This document shows positions 7,562 to 15,451 of a stretch of 46,355 nt of DNA, piece by piece (positions within the stretch are counted from its first letter, which is position 1; each line of letters begins with the position of its first letter). A program made the position numbers and the translations under genes. Under the pieces are notes generated by a model. That model was not told the DNA's origin. It made no database searches and worked only from the letters and a program-made list of their open reading frames with translations. Origin of the DNA: CAZFLD01 sp964519835 (GTDB taxonomy: Bacteria > Spirochaetota > Spirochaetia > DSM-27196 > CAZFLD01); contig CAZFLD010000030.1 in NCBI GenBank assembly GCA_964519835.1, forward strand, positions 1 to 46,355. Reading direction: 5' to 3'.

Positions 7562-8551
7562 ATGGCTGATCGGTCGGCAGACAAAGGCAAGCCTGAATTT
7601 GGCTATCGTGACGAAAAAGGGCATTGGCGACCGCCGTACCCTGTGACATACGCTCCGGTTTTTCAGTGGCCGTTTCGGCCGCTCAAATTTCTTAAATGGC
7701 TCTTTGGCTATCCCGGATTCATCTGGCCCATCCAGCTGTTCTTCTCCGGGCTGGCGGCGGCAACCTGGTTTTTTTTCCAACCCTCTCTTGAACAGGCGGC
7801 CGCGTTCTCCGCCGGCTGGGTGATCCTGATGCTTGTACGAAACCTGGCCTTGCTCTGGCTGATTTCCGGCGGGCTCCACTTGGTGTTGTACCAACTGAAG
7901 CTTCACGGAACCGAACGGAAGTACAACCCGAAGTGGCAAGAGACCAATAGCAAGAAGTTTCTCTTCAACAACCAGGTCTTTGATAACGTGTTTCGCAGCA
8001 ATGTCTACGGCGCCACGATTTGGACGGCCTACGAAGCTTTTTACGTGCACGCAATTGCCCAAGGGTGGTTTCCCGTTATTGGCCCGCAAACACACCTGGC
8101 GTGGTTTGTCGGTTTCTTTTTCCTTATACCGCTGTGGCGGGAAGCCCACTTTTATGTTATTCACAAGCTGATTCACTGGCGCCCGCTCTTCCGTACAATC
8201 CACAAGGTTCACCACATGAACCCCAACCCGGGGCCGTGGGCGGGCCTTTCGATGCACCCTATCGAGCTGCTCTTGTACTTCAGCGTTGTGGCAATTCACT
8301 TTGTCGTGCCGTCGCATCCAATCCACTTCTTCTTTAATTCGCAGCTCACGGCGCTGACCCCGGCGCTGGGGCACCACGGGTTTGAGGGGCCGCTTTTCAA
8401 CGGCAAGTTTGTGACCGGCTCCTATTTCCACTATCTCCACCACAAACACGTCTCGTGCAACTTCGGCGAGGCTACGGTGCCGCTGGACAAGTGGTTTGGT
8501 CGCTTTTACAACGGCGAGGGTGAATACAGAACAAAGACCAAAAAGAGCTAA
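7562..8551 (+). CDS. Sterol desaturase / fatty acid hydroxylase superfamily membrane protein
   Basis: A 329-residue membrane protein of the ERG3/fatty-acid-hydroxylase superfamily. Hydrophobic segments lie at about 50-95 and 150-185. The His motifs HFYVIH, HKVHH and a C-terminal group with LHHKH match the di-iron ligand pattern, after which the chain ends soon (about 45 residues). These enzymes hydroxylate or desaturate sterols, carotenoids, sphingoid bases or acyl chains with O2. It has an excellent ribosome-binding site (AAAGGAG) and a good promoter in the AT-rich gap shared with the divergent desaturase. The lipid substrate is not predictable; no sterol synthesis genes are in the window. 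Confidence 0.88.
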   Translation: MADRSADKGKPEFGYRDEKGHWRPPYPVTYAPVFQWPFRPLKFLKWLFGYPGFIWPIQLFFSGLAAATWFFFQPSLEQAAAFSAGWVILMLVRNLALLWLISGGLHLVLYQLKLHGTERKYNPKWQETNSKKFLFNNQVFDNVFRSNVYGATIWTAYEAFYVHAIAQGWFPVIGPQTHLAWFVGFFFLIPLWREAHFYVIHKLIHWRPLFRTIHKVHHMNPNPGPWAGLSMHPIELLLYFSVVAIHFVVPSHPIHFFFNSQLTALTPALGHHGFEGPLFNGKFVTGSYFHYLHHKHVSCNFGEATVPLDKWFGRFYNGEGEYRTKTKKS

Positions 8552-8556
8552 CAGCG

Positions 8557-9708
8557 TCATCGCGGCAGCGTGCCGGGCACGGTAATTCGGTCCGGCGTCA
8601 GGTGCTGCGCATCCGGCTCGCCCACACCGACCGGGGGGCCGATTGCGCGGCAAGAGCCGCGGTCCACAAGTTTCTGATTGACTTTCAAAACGTGGATATC
8701 TTCCTGCCGGTGCTTGAGTCGGTTCAAGAGGAGCTCCGCGGTGATACGTCCCATAAGTGTTGTGTTTATCCGCATGGTTGTGATTGGAGGAGTGTGGGGC
8801 AACCGATAGTCGAGGACGTCCCCGGGCGCGATCATGGAAATGTCTTGGGGGACGAAGACGCCGCGTTTTTGTAGTACGTCGTATAGGCGAACCCCGAGGT
8901 CATCGTCGAGCGCAAAAAGCGCGGTTGGCGGCTCCGGGAGGGACAGCAGTTTGCCCACGCCGTCGGCGATTGTTTTGGCGTCTGAGAAGTCCACTTTGAC
9001 GTAGTACTCATCCGGGAAGGCAACGCCTCCCTCGGCCAACGCCTTTTGGAAGCCGAAGTATCTGTCTCGACTCAACAGAGGGAGGTCTTTCCGCTCTCCG
9101 TCTACAAACGCAATGCGCTTGTGACCAAGGCGCAGTAGATAGGAGCAGCCCTCGTAAGATCCCTGGAAGTCGTCGACACAAACACTATAGTACTTGGTCT
9201 GGAAGTCCGAGTTCATAACAACAACCACCGGAATGCCACGGTCTTCGAGACGGATAAACAGAATTTGATTCCCGTAGTGAATGGGAAGCACCGCCTCCAC
9301 GCCGCTTTTGATAATACGATGGAAGACGGTGTCGAGGTCCTCGGTTGTGCACACGGGTATTAGCACCGGTGTGTAATCCTCGGCCTCGAGGCTTTTTATG
9401 ATCTCAACAACAATCGGCTGAATAAGGACCCACGCAAATGCCCACCGGTAGTCGACCATGTAGAGAATGCCGACGGTCTTACCGGCTCTGTCACCGGTCC
9501 CCTGCGTCTCTTTGCGAGCGTAGCCGAGCACCCGCGCGGCGCTTGCGACGGCCCGGCGCGTCTTTTCTGCAACCCGTCCCTTACCGGAGAGAGCGAGCGA
9601 AGCGGTTGCGGGGGAGACACCCACGTATCCGGCGATGTCGTCGAGAGTAACCTTATCCGCCAACAGGTCTGCCCTTTTGAGCGCTTTGTAGATCGGTGGT
9701 AAAAGCAT
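8557..9708 (-). CDS. LacI-family transcriptional regulator
   Basis: A 383-residue sugar-responsive regulator. The N-terminal helix-turn-helix (VTLDDIAGYVGVSPATASLAL, about 20-40) and hinge (RRAVASAARVLGYARKE) are followed by a periplasmic-binding-protein-like effector domain (about 78-350). It diverges from the rhamnose mutarotase/URO-D/ABC importer operon, the usual place for a regulator of that operon. The intergenic region holds three tandem 13-bp repeats (9747-9785) that could be its operators. The first 15 residues before the helix-turn-helix are longer than usual; a shorter start is possible. It ends 5 bp from the convergent sterol desaturase-like gene. Confidence 0.9.
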   Translation of the reverse strand: MLLPPIYKALKRADLLADKVTLDDIAGYVGVSPATASLALSGKGRVAEKTRRAVASAARVLGYARKETQGTGDRAGKTVGILYMVDYRWAFAWVLIQPIVVEIIKSLEAEDYTPVLIPVCTTEDLDTVFHRIIKSGVEAVLPIHYGNQILFIRLEDRGIPVVVVMNSDFQTKYYSVCVDDFQGSYEGCSYLLRLGHKRIAFVDGERKDLPLLSRDRYFGFQKALAEGGVAFPDEYYVKVDFSDAKTIADGVGKLLSLPEPPTALFALDDDLGVRLYDVLQKRGVFVPQDISMIAPGDVLDYRLPHTPPITTMRINTTLMGRITAELLLNRLKHRQEDIHVLKVNQKLVDRGSCRAIGPPVGVGEPDAQHLTPDRITVPGTLPR

Positions 9709-9746
9709 TGATCATCAGTCGACCTTTTTAAAGCCGCTCTTAAAGA

Positions 9747-9785
9747 TTTCCACGTCAAATTTCCACGTCAGGTTTTCACGTTGCG
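9747..9785. repeat. Three tandem 13-bp repeats, candidate operators
   Basis: Three in-phase 13-bp units (TTTCCACGTCAAA, TTTCCACGTCAGG, TTTTCACGTTGCG) lie upstream of the LacI gene and of the divergent importer operon. The last unit runs into CACGTTGCGTG, an inverted repeat. Iterated sites in a regulator-operon gap suggest regulator binding or autoregulation; the regular 13-bp spacing is unlike a single LacI palindrome. Confidence 0.6.
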
Positions 9786-9894
9786 TGGTGCATAGACTCC
9801 GCCTAACATGGCAGATACGCCCAACATGGTTAAATACTTTAGCATACCAAGCCGAAATCTGTCAAAGTTTTTGTTCGGAGCGCAAAAGTTTTAG

Positions 9895-9922
9895 TTGACA
9901 GCTGACTACGGCATGGTAGAAT
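9895..9922 (+). promoter_or_regulatory. Strong putative sigma70 promoter of the sugar importer operon
   Basis: TTGACA (9895-9900), a 16-base spacer and TAGAAT (9917-9922) form a near-consensus promoter. Transcription would start near 9929, leaving a short leader with AAAGGGAG before the mutarotase ATG. It should drive the chain of genes down to the terminator at 17887-17930. Two similar motifs (CAAAGTTTTT, CAAAAGTTTTA) lie just upstream and may also be regulatory. Confidence 0.6.
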
Positions 9923-9955
9923 CAGAGTATCCTCACACCAAAGGGAGTCGCGAAC

Positions 9956-10279
9956 ATGCAACGGCACGGACAGGTCATCCGGCTAAAACCCGGTATGCTC
10001 GAAGAATACAAGCGATACCACGCAGCGGTTTGGCCGGAGGTAGCGGACCAGATCAGGGCCTGCAACATCAGGAACTACAACATCTATCACCACGACGGGA
10101 TGCTCTTTGCCTACATGGAGTATGTGGGTGACGACTTTGAGGCCGACACAAAAAAGATGGCCGCCCACAAAAAAACACAAGAGTGGTGGGATGTCATGAT
10201 GCCCATGCAGGAACCGCTTGCGACGCGTGCCGAGGGAGAGTGGTGGACCGAGATGGAAGAGGTCTTCCATCAGGACTAA
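9956..10279 (+). CDS. rhaM: L-rhamnose mutarotase family protein
   Basis: A 107-residue RhaM/YiiL-family dimeric alpha-beta protein that speeds interconversion of alpha and beta anomers of L-rhamnose or a similar 6-deoxy sugar in the cytoplasm. Family features are visible: RLKPGMLEEYKRYHAAVWPEV, the NYNIYHHDGMLFAYMEY region and the C-terminal WWDVMMPMQEPL. Length is typical. It is the first gene of the importer operon, with AAAGGGAG before the ATG and a strong promoter upstream. Its presence is the best clue that the imported substrate is a rhamnose-like sugar, although members acting on other sugars exist. Confidence 0.92.
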   Translation: MQRHGQVIRLKPGMLEEYKRYHAAVWPEVADQIRACNIRNYNIYHHDGMLFAYMEYVGDDFEADTKKMAAHKKTQEWWDVMMPMQEPLATRAEGEWWTEMEEVFHQD

Positions 10280-10332
10280 GGCATCAACGGTACGCGGTCA
10301 GCGTAGGCCGTCGGAGTAGAGGCTAAGGATAC

Positions 10333-11610
10333 ATGAGCGACAATCCACTTATTAATGACGGCGTAAGTATGTTCCACACGGGGGGAGCCGAGGCTTCCGG
10401 CGGCGCAGACGCCGCATCCCTCAAGGCAAACAGAAAACAATCGACACTTGCCAAAGTCGAGCGGGTCAACAAAGCCCTTCGTCACGAAGAGCCGGACCAA
10501 ATCCCGGTTGGCGAGTTTTTTTGGGGCAAGTTCCTCAAACGCTGGAAAGAGGACCTCGAGCTCGATGCCAATGTCGATCCCTACGCCTACTACGATCTCG
10601 ATTGGATCACAACGGTCCCAAACATGGATCCGCACATCAAGCCCTTTGAGTTTGTGAAAAACACTCCCGAAGAGGTCATCGTGCGCACCGGGTTCGAGGC
10701 CGAGATTCTCAAAAATATGAGCATCGTCATGCCTGCCTTCCTCAGGTTTCACACCGATACGGTGGAAAAAATGGAGGCTTTTACCTTCGACGACCCGCGC
10801 GATCCGCGTCGGTTCTTCTCCGGCGGCGACAATCAAATTGCAGGTGTGGGTGACGGCTTTGCATTAAACTCACCACCGTGGATCGACTCGGTGAAGGCTC
10901 TCTATCAGGACTTTGCGGTCTACGGGAGCATCTGCGAGGCCCACGAGCACGGGTGGCGGATTATCGGGTCCGAAAACATGATGCTCTGGATTGGATTGTA
11001 TCCGGATGAGCTCGGGAAGTTTCTGGCTCGTGTGACCGAGTTTTTGGTCAACATGACGGAAGCGCAAATCCGCGCGGCCGACGGCCTATTGGACGGCATG
11101 GTCATCTGGGGCGACGTAGCGTATGTCAACGGTATGCTGTTTTCGCCGGATTACTGGCGCAAGCACTTCAAACCCTGTGTCGCCGAGATAGTGTCTGTTT
11201 GCCACAAGTACAATCTGCCGGTGATCTATCATGGCTGCGGTGACGCGCGTGCTATCTACGACGACCTCGTCGACGTCGGAATCGACGGCTACAATCCTTT
11301 AGAGGCCAAGGCCGGCCTCGATGTTGTGGACCTAAAGCCGCAGTGGGGCGACAAGCTCACCTTTGTCGGAAACATGGATGTGATAAAGTGGGCGGAGCTT
11401 CCGATGGACGAACTAAAAGAGTACGTGCTTCGAAAGCTTTCCGCCGGGAAGGGTGGGGGATTTATCTTCCAGTCCGACCATTCAGTACCGAACTCCGTGA
11501 GTGGTGAACGCTACGACTATGTGGTCAAGCTTGTTCGTGAGTACGGCAAGTACCCGTTGACCGTGGGCGGTCCGGATTCCGGAGCCTCAGCCCCGGGGTC
11601 GCGCGCGTGA
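10333..11610 (+). CDS. Uroporphyrinogen decarboxylase-fold (MtaA/CmuA-like) protein 1
   Basis: A 425-residue protein of the URO-D/cobalamin-independent-methionine-synthase-like TIM-barrel group. It begins after a 30-residue low-complexity leader with KVERVNKALRHEEPDQIPVG. It has the HxCG motif (H300, C302 in YHGCGD) that binds zinc in MtaA/CmuA methyltransferases. Near the C-terminus, where those enzymes have a third Cys ligand, it has SDHS. It is not a haem enzyme candidate, since it sits in a sugar importer operon. The next gene overlaps its stop codon by 4 bases (GTGA). Role unknown; methyl transfer or other chemistry on the imported sugar is an inference. Confidence 0.8.
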   Translation: MSDNPLINDGVSMFHTGGAEASGGADAASLKANRKQSTLAKVERVNKALRHEEPDQIPVGEFFWGKFLKRWKEDLELDANVDPYAYYDLDWITTVPNMDPHIKPFEFVKNTPEEVIVRTGFEAEILKNMSIVMPAFLRFHTDTVEKMEAFTFDDPRDPRRFFSGGDNQIAGVGDGFALNSPPWIDSVKALYQDFAVYGSICEAHEHGWRIIGSENMMLWIGLYPDELGKFLARVTEFLVNMTEAQIRAADGLLDGMVIWGDVAYVNGMLFSPDYWRKHFKPCVAEIVSVCHKYNLPVIYHGCGDARAIYDDLVDVGIDGYNPLEAKAGLDVVDLKPQWGDKLTFVGNMDVIKWAELPMDELKEYVLRKLSAGKGGGFIFQSDHSVPNSVSGERYDYVVKLVREYGKYPLTVGGPDSGASAPGSRA

Positions 11611-12881
11611 CGTCCCGGGAACGCGTGCTCGCCGCCGTCGGCCGCAAGGATCCGGACCGCGTACCGGTGGATCTCGGGTCAACGCCGAGCTCGGGTATTT
11701 CGGCCATCGCATATGCGCGGCTCGCCGCTCACCTCGGACGTAGCGACGCGAAGGTTCGTGTGTACGACGTTGTCCAAGAACTCGCGCAGCCGGAATGGTG
11801 GGCCATCGAACAGTTCGGGGTGGACGTCCTCGACATCGGTCGCGCCTTTAATCAACACGACACCGCGTGGCATCCGACAACGCTTTTGGCATCCGACGGC
11901 TCGGAATACGCCGCGTACTATCCTTCCTGGTTTCACCCGCGGCAAGCGTCCGACGGACGGCTGATCGCCGGCGGGTCCTCCGGAGAGGACATCGCCGCCA
12001 AACCTCGTGGCGCCACCTTTTTCGATCAAACCTGCTTTCCATTTATAGACGGCTATCCCAACGACATCGCCGCGGAGCTTCCGGAGGCGATGGGGAAGGT
12101 GATGTGGGCGGCCCTGGTCCACAGCCCATGGGACCACGCGGGCGAGGCAGGCTTCTGGCAAGACTTGCGCGCGAGGACACTCGAGCTCCGGGAGAACACC
12201 GACAAGGCGCTTATGGTCGTCGTCGGCTGCAATCTCTTTGAGTGGGGTACCTTTCTCCGTCGTATGGACAACTTCCTCATGGACATCTATACCGATGAGT
12301 CGCACGTCGAGCGGCTCCTCGACGTCCTGATGGAGAGCCACCTGGCGATGCTCGAAAAGGTTTGCAGCGCAGTCGGTGACATAGTCGACATCCTCCGCTT
12401 CGGCGACGATTTGGGCATCGACAGTGGACCGTTTATGTCGCCTGAGATTTACCGCCGACTTTTCAAACCTCGACATGCCCAGCTGTGCGACTATGTCCAC
12501 AAAAACAGCGGCATGCACACCTTTCTGCATTCCTGTGGCTCCATCTACAAGCTTATTCCCGACCTCATCGATGCCGGCTACGAGATTCTCAATCCGGTGC
12601 AAACCAACACCGTCGACATGGAGCCCGACAGGCTCAAGCGGGAGTTTGGCGCCGATGTGTGCTTTTGGGGTGGTGGGGCCGATACACGTCACGTCCTCAA
12701 CTCGGCGACACCACAAGAGGTCGCAAGGCACGTGACCTCCCGCATCGATACGTTTGGTCCCGGCGGGGGCTTTGTGTTCAACACGGTTCACAACATCATG
12801 CCGGACGTTCCCCCGGCGAATATCGTTGCTATGTTCGAAGCAATAAGCAAGTATGCACGACAAGGAGAAGCCCGTGGCTAA
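11607..12881 (+). CDS. Uroporphyrinogen decarboxylase-fold (MtaA/CmuA-like) protein 2
   Basis: A 424-residue paralogue of the preceding gene, starting with GTG that overlaps its stop (GTGA). The start MTSRERVLAAVGRKDPDRVPV is the standard opening of this family. The HxCG zinc-type motif is present (H308, C310 in LHSCGS), and the C-terminal ligand region reads FNTVHNIMPDVPPAN, with His where MtaA/CmuA have Cys. Tandem different paralogues with tight coupling suggest the two work together, possibly as a heteromeric pair or on successive steps. No corrinoid-binding protein is encoded nearby, so a classical cobalamin methyltransferase system is not evident. Confidence 0.82.
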   Translation: MTSRERVLAAVGRKDPDRVPVDLGSTPSSGISAIAYARLAAHLGRSDAKVRVYDVVQELAQPEWWAIEQFGVDVLDIGRAFNQHDTAWHPTTLLASDGSEYAAYYPSWFHPRQASDGRLIAGGSSGEDIAAKPRGATFFDQTCFPFIDGYPNDIAAELPEAMGKVMWAALVHSPWDHAGEAGFWQDLRARTLELRENTDKALMVVVGCNLFEWGTFLRRMDNFLMDIYTDESHVERLLDVLMESHLAMLEKVCSAVGDIVDILRFGDDLGIDSGPFMSPEIYRRLFKPRHAQLCDYVHKNSGMHTFLHSCGSIYKLIPDLIDAGYEILNPVQTNTVDMEPDRLKREFGADVCFWGGGADTRHVLNSATPQEVARHVTSRIDTFGPGGGFVFNTVHNIMPDVPPANIVAMFEAISKYARQGEARG

Positions 12882-14418
12882 TACTCCCGGCGCCTTTGCC
12901 GATTACGAGGGCAAGGGGACGAGTCGGCCGCCTGCACTCGATATGCAGCAGGTGAGCAAGCGATATCCAGGAACCATCGCGGTTGACGAAGTGGACTTTC
13001 AGGTGGAGGCGGGCGAAATTCACGCGCTGGTTGGGGAGAACGGCGCGGGCAAGTCGACCCTGATGAAGATGCTCGCGGGTTCATTTGACGATTACAGCGG
13101 GCGCATCCTGATTGACGGGAAAGAGGTTCTCCTGCACTCGCCGGCAATCGCGAAGGCAAACGGCATCGGCATGATCTACCAGGAGCTCGCCCTTGCCAGG
13201 CCCATCAGCATTGCGGAGAACCTGTTGGCCGGGCGCATGCCGACGCGTGGCCCGTTTATCGATCGACCTGCCATGGCCAGGCGAGCGAAGGAGCTTTTGG
13301 AGTACGTCGGACTCGATCTAGACCCGTCGCTTCCGATCGAAGACATCAGTCCGCACCAGGCTCAGCTCGTGGAGATAGCAAAGGTGCTGGGGAGCCAGCC
13401 CCACGTGCTCGTAATGGACGAGCCAACAAGCGCCCTTTCGCGTGAAGAGGTCGAGCGCCTGTTTGAGATCATCAGGAATCTCAAGAACAAAGGCCTGGCC
13501 ATCGTCTACATTTCCCACCACTTGCCCGAGATTTATGAAGTCGCCGACCGCGTGACGGTGCTGCGCGACGCGAAGAAGGTAGGTACCGAGAACGTCGCTA
13601 CGGTCACCCGCGAGCAACTGGTCCAGATGATGGTCGGTCGGTCGGTGAAGGAGTTCTACGAGCACGTCGAGCGCGAACCCGGCGACACAATGCTCACGGT
13701 TGACAAACTCACGCGCTACGGATTCTTCCATGACATCAGCTTTAGCGCCCGGTCGCGCGAGGTTGTAGGGATTTGCGGCCTGGCGGGAGCCGGGCGATCC
13801 GAGCTCGCACGCGTGCTCTGCGGACTGGATAGGGCCGACGAAGGGAGTGTGCACTACAACGGCCGGCCAATCCTGGGCGACGACATGGAGACGCGAATGA
13901 AGGAAGGCGTTGCCTACCTCACCGAGGACCGAAAGAACGAAGGCCTCGCGATGCGGCTCCTCGTCAACGACAACATCCTATCCTGTATTATCCCGCGCCT
14001 CTCTTCCGGGCCCGTCTTTAACAAGCGATCAGGGGTTCGGATTGTAAAAAAACAGATGGATGATCTCTCCGTGTATCCGCCGGATCCGACGCGGACCATG
14101 ATGAATCTCTCCGGCGGAAACCAACAGAAGGTCCTCCTTGCCAAGTGGCTGGCGACCGAACCAAAGGTGCTTATCCTCGATGAGCCGACGCGGGGCGTCG
14201 ACATCGGTGCGAAGACCATCATACACGACTCGATCCAGCGGGTTGCCGACGAAGGCGCGGCGGTCGTGCTGATCTCCTCAGACTTGCCGGAGCTGGTCGG
14301 ACTCAGTGACCGCGTTATGATCATGCGCAAGGGTCACTTTACCCGGGAGATGCCGCACGAAGTATGCACCGAGGAATCGCTCCTGCTTGCGGCCAACGGC
14401 GAAGAGAGCGAGGCGTAG
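12874..14418 (+). CDS. Sugar ABC transporter, tandem ATP-binding protein (RbsA/RhaT type)
   Basis: A 514-residue dual-ATPase subunit powering a carbohydrate importer at the inner face of the membrane. The first half has Walker A GENGAGKST and Walker B VLVMDEPTSAL, with a changed signature (ISPHQAQ). The second half has the usual degenerate Walker A (GLAGAGRSE), signature LSGGNQQK and Walker B VLILDEPTRGVD. The start chosen is the GTG at 12874, because AAGGAGAAG lies just before it inside the end of the previous gene; an ATG at 12853 is in frame but poorer. It overlaps the upstream gene by 8 bases and is followed at once by two permease genes, as in RbsA/RhaT/LsrA systems. Confidence 0.93.
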   Translation: MANTPGAFADYEGKGTSRPPALDMQQVSKRYPGTIAVDEVDFQVEAGEIHALVGENGAGKSTLMKMLAGSFDDYSGRILIDGKEVLLHSPAIAKANGIGMIYQELALARPISIAENLLAGRMPTRGPFIDRPAMARRAKELLEYVGLDLDPSLPIEDISPHQAQLVEIAKVLGSQPHVLVMDEPTSALSREEVERLFEIIRNLKNKGLAIVYISHHLPEIYEVADRVTVLRDAKKVGTENVATVTREQLVQMMVGRSVKEFYEHVEREPGDTMLTVDKLTRYGFFHDISFSARSREVVGICGLAGAGRSELARVLCGLDRADEGSVHYNGRPILGDDMETRMKEGVAYLTEDRKNEGLAMRLLVNDNILSCIIPRLSSGPVFNKRSGVRIVKKQMDDLSVYPPDPTRTMMNLSGGNQQKVLLAKWLATEPKVLILDEPTRGVDIGAKTIIHDSIQRVADEGAAVVLISSDLPELVGLSDRVMIMRKGHFTREMPHEVCTEESLLLAANGEESEA

Positions 14419-14419
14419 T

Positions 14420-15451
14420 ATGGCAACCGCAACAGCAACGAGCGACAATCGCACGATTCAGGCACGATTTTTCAGCCGATTTCTCAACCGCTTTGGCGTC
14501 TACTTTATCGCGATCATCCTCCTGATACTTGGCCTTTTGCTCCAGTCGATCGGCGTCATTCGCAACTTCGCCTCCCCCCAGAACCTGCTCAACATCATCA
14601 ACGCCGTGGCCCTCCTTGGGATCGTCGCGGTGGGGATGGGATTTGTTACCTACTCGGGGCACTATGCCGACCTATCTATCCCCACGACGATGGCCCTCAG
14701 TGGAATTGTCGCAGTAGAGTTTCTGCGGTTTGGCTTTCTCCCCGCATTAGTAGCAGCCCTTGTCGTGGGTGTATTGGTCGGTGCGATCAACGCCGTGGCA
14801 ATTGGCAAATTCAAGGCAAACCCCATTATCTGGACACTTGCTATGAGCTACGTGACGATGGGGATGATCCGCTTTATCTGGGTAAACCGGCAAATATACC
14901 CCGACGTGATCACGAGCGACCAAACGGCGATAACCCTCTTTGACAACATCTATCGGTTCCGCCTGTTTGAGGTTATAGGGATGCCGGTCATCCTGCTTAT
15001 CATCGTGGTGGCGGTCGGGCAGTTCTTGTTGGTGCGAACGCGCTACGGTGCCCAGCTCAAGCTGACGGGTTCGGCCCGCCGTGTTGCCCGCTTCACGGGA
15101 ATCAAGGTAGAGCGTGTCATCGGGGTCGCGTTTATCATCTCGGCACTCGCCGCCGTCGTAGGCGGGCTCGCAGTTACATCACTCTCGCGCGTCGGCGCCT
15201 GGTACAACGGAGCCGGCTACGACTTCCGTGCCGTTACAGCCGTAGTGCTGGGCGGAATGACACTTGCCGGCGGACGCGGGACGATCATCGGGGTGCTCGG
15301 CGGGACGCTTGTGATCGGGTTGATGAACAATATCATGACGCTGCTCGGCATCGGGACTTTTTCTCAGGATATGATACGCGGGCTCGTCTTTATCCTGGTC
15401 GTTGCCATTAACGCTCGATCGCTTCGCAGCATGGGGAGGGACGATGCATAG
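14420..15451 (+). CDS. Sugar ABC transporter permease 1 (RbsC/RhaP type)
   Basis: A 343-residue inner-membrane permease of the branched sugar-transport family with about 8-10 hydrophobic helices. The family signature is visible in GYDFRAVTAVVLGGMTLAGGRGTIIGVLGGTLVIGL near the end. The ATG lies one base after the ATPase stop codon. It pairs with the next gene: two different permeases with one tandem ATPase is the arrangement of the rhizobial rhamnose (RhaP/RhaQ) and Lsr systems, while ribose systems often use one. Supports a rhamnose-like or related sugar substrate together with the mutarotase. Confidence 0.92.
   Translation: MATATATSDNRTIQARFFSRFLNRFGVYFIAIILLILGLLLQSIGVIRNFASPQNLLNIINAVALLGIVAVGMGFVTYSGHYADLSIPTTMALSGIVAVEFLRFGFLPALVAALVVGVLVGAINAVAIGKFKANPIIWTLAMSYVTMGMIRFIWVNRQIYPDVITSDQTAITLFDNIYRFRLFEVIGMPVILLIIVVAVGQFLLVRTRYGAQLKLTGSARRVARFTGIKVERVIGVAFIISALAAVVGGLAVTSLSRVGAWYNGAGYDFRAVTAVVLGGMTLAGGRGTIIGVLGGTLVIGLMNNIMTLLGIGTFSQDMIRGLVFILVVAINARSLRSMGRDDA

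Noticed and set aside
7547..8653. A 368-codon open frame on the minus strand opposite the sterol desaturase-like gene
   Set aside because: Shadow of a well-supported plus-strand gene; Arg/Val-rich composition and no family features.
11679..12863. A 394-codon minus-strand frame opposite URO-D-like protein 2
   Set aside because: High GC third-position bias leaves long antisense frames open throughout the window; the plus-strand gene is unambiguous.
10333..12881. Haem biosynthesis role for the URO-D-fold proteins
   Set aside because: They sit in a sugar importer operon, carry the HxCG motif of MtaA/CmuA proteins, and are accompanied by two more paralogues; no haem genes are near.
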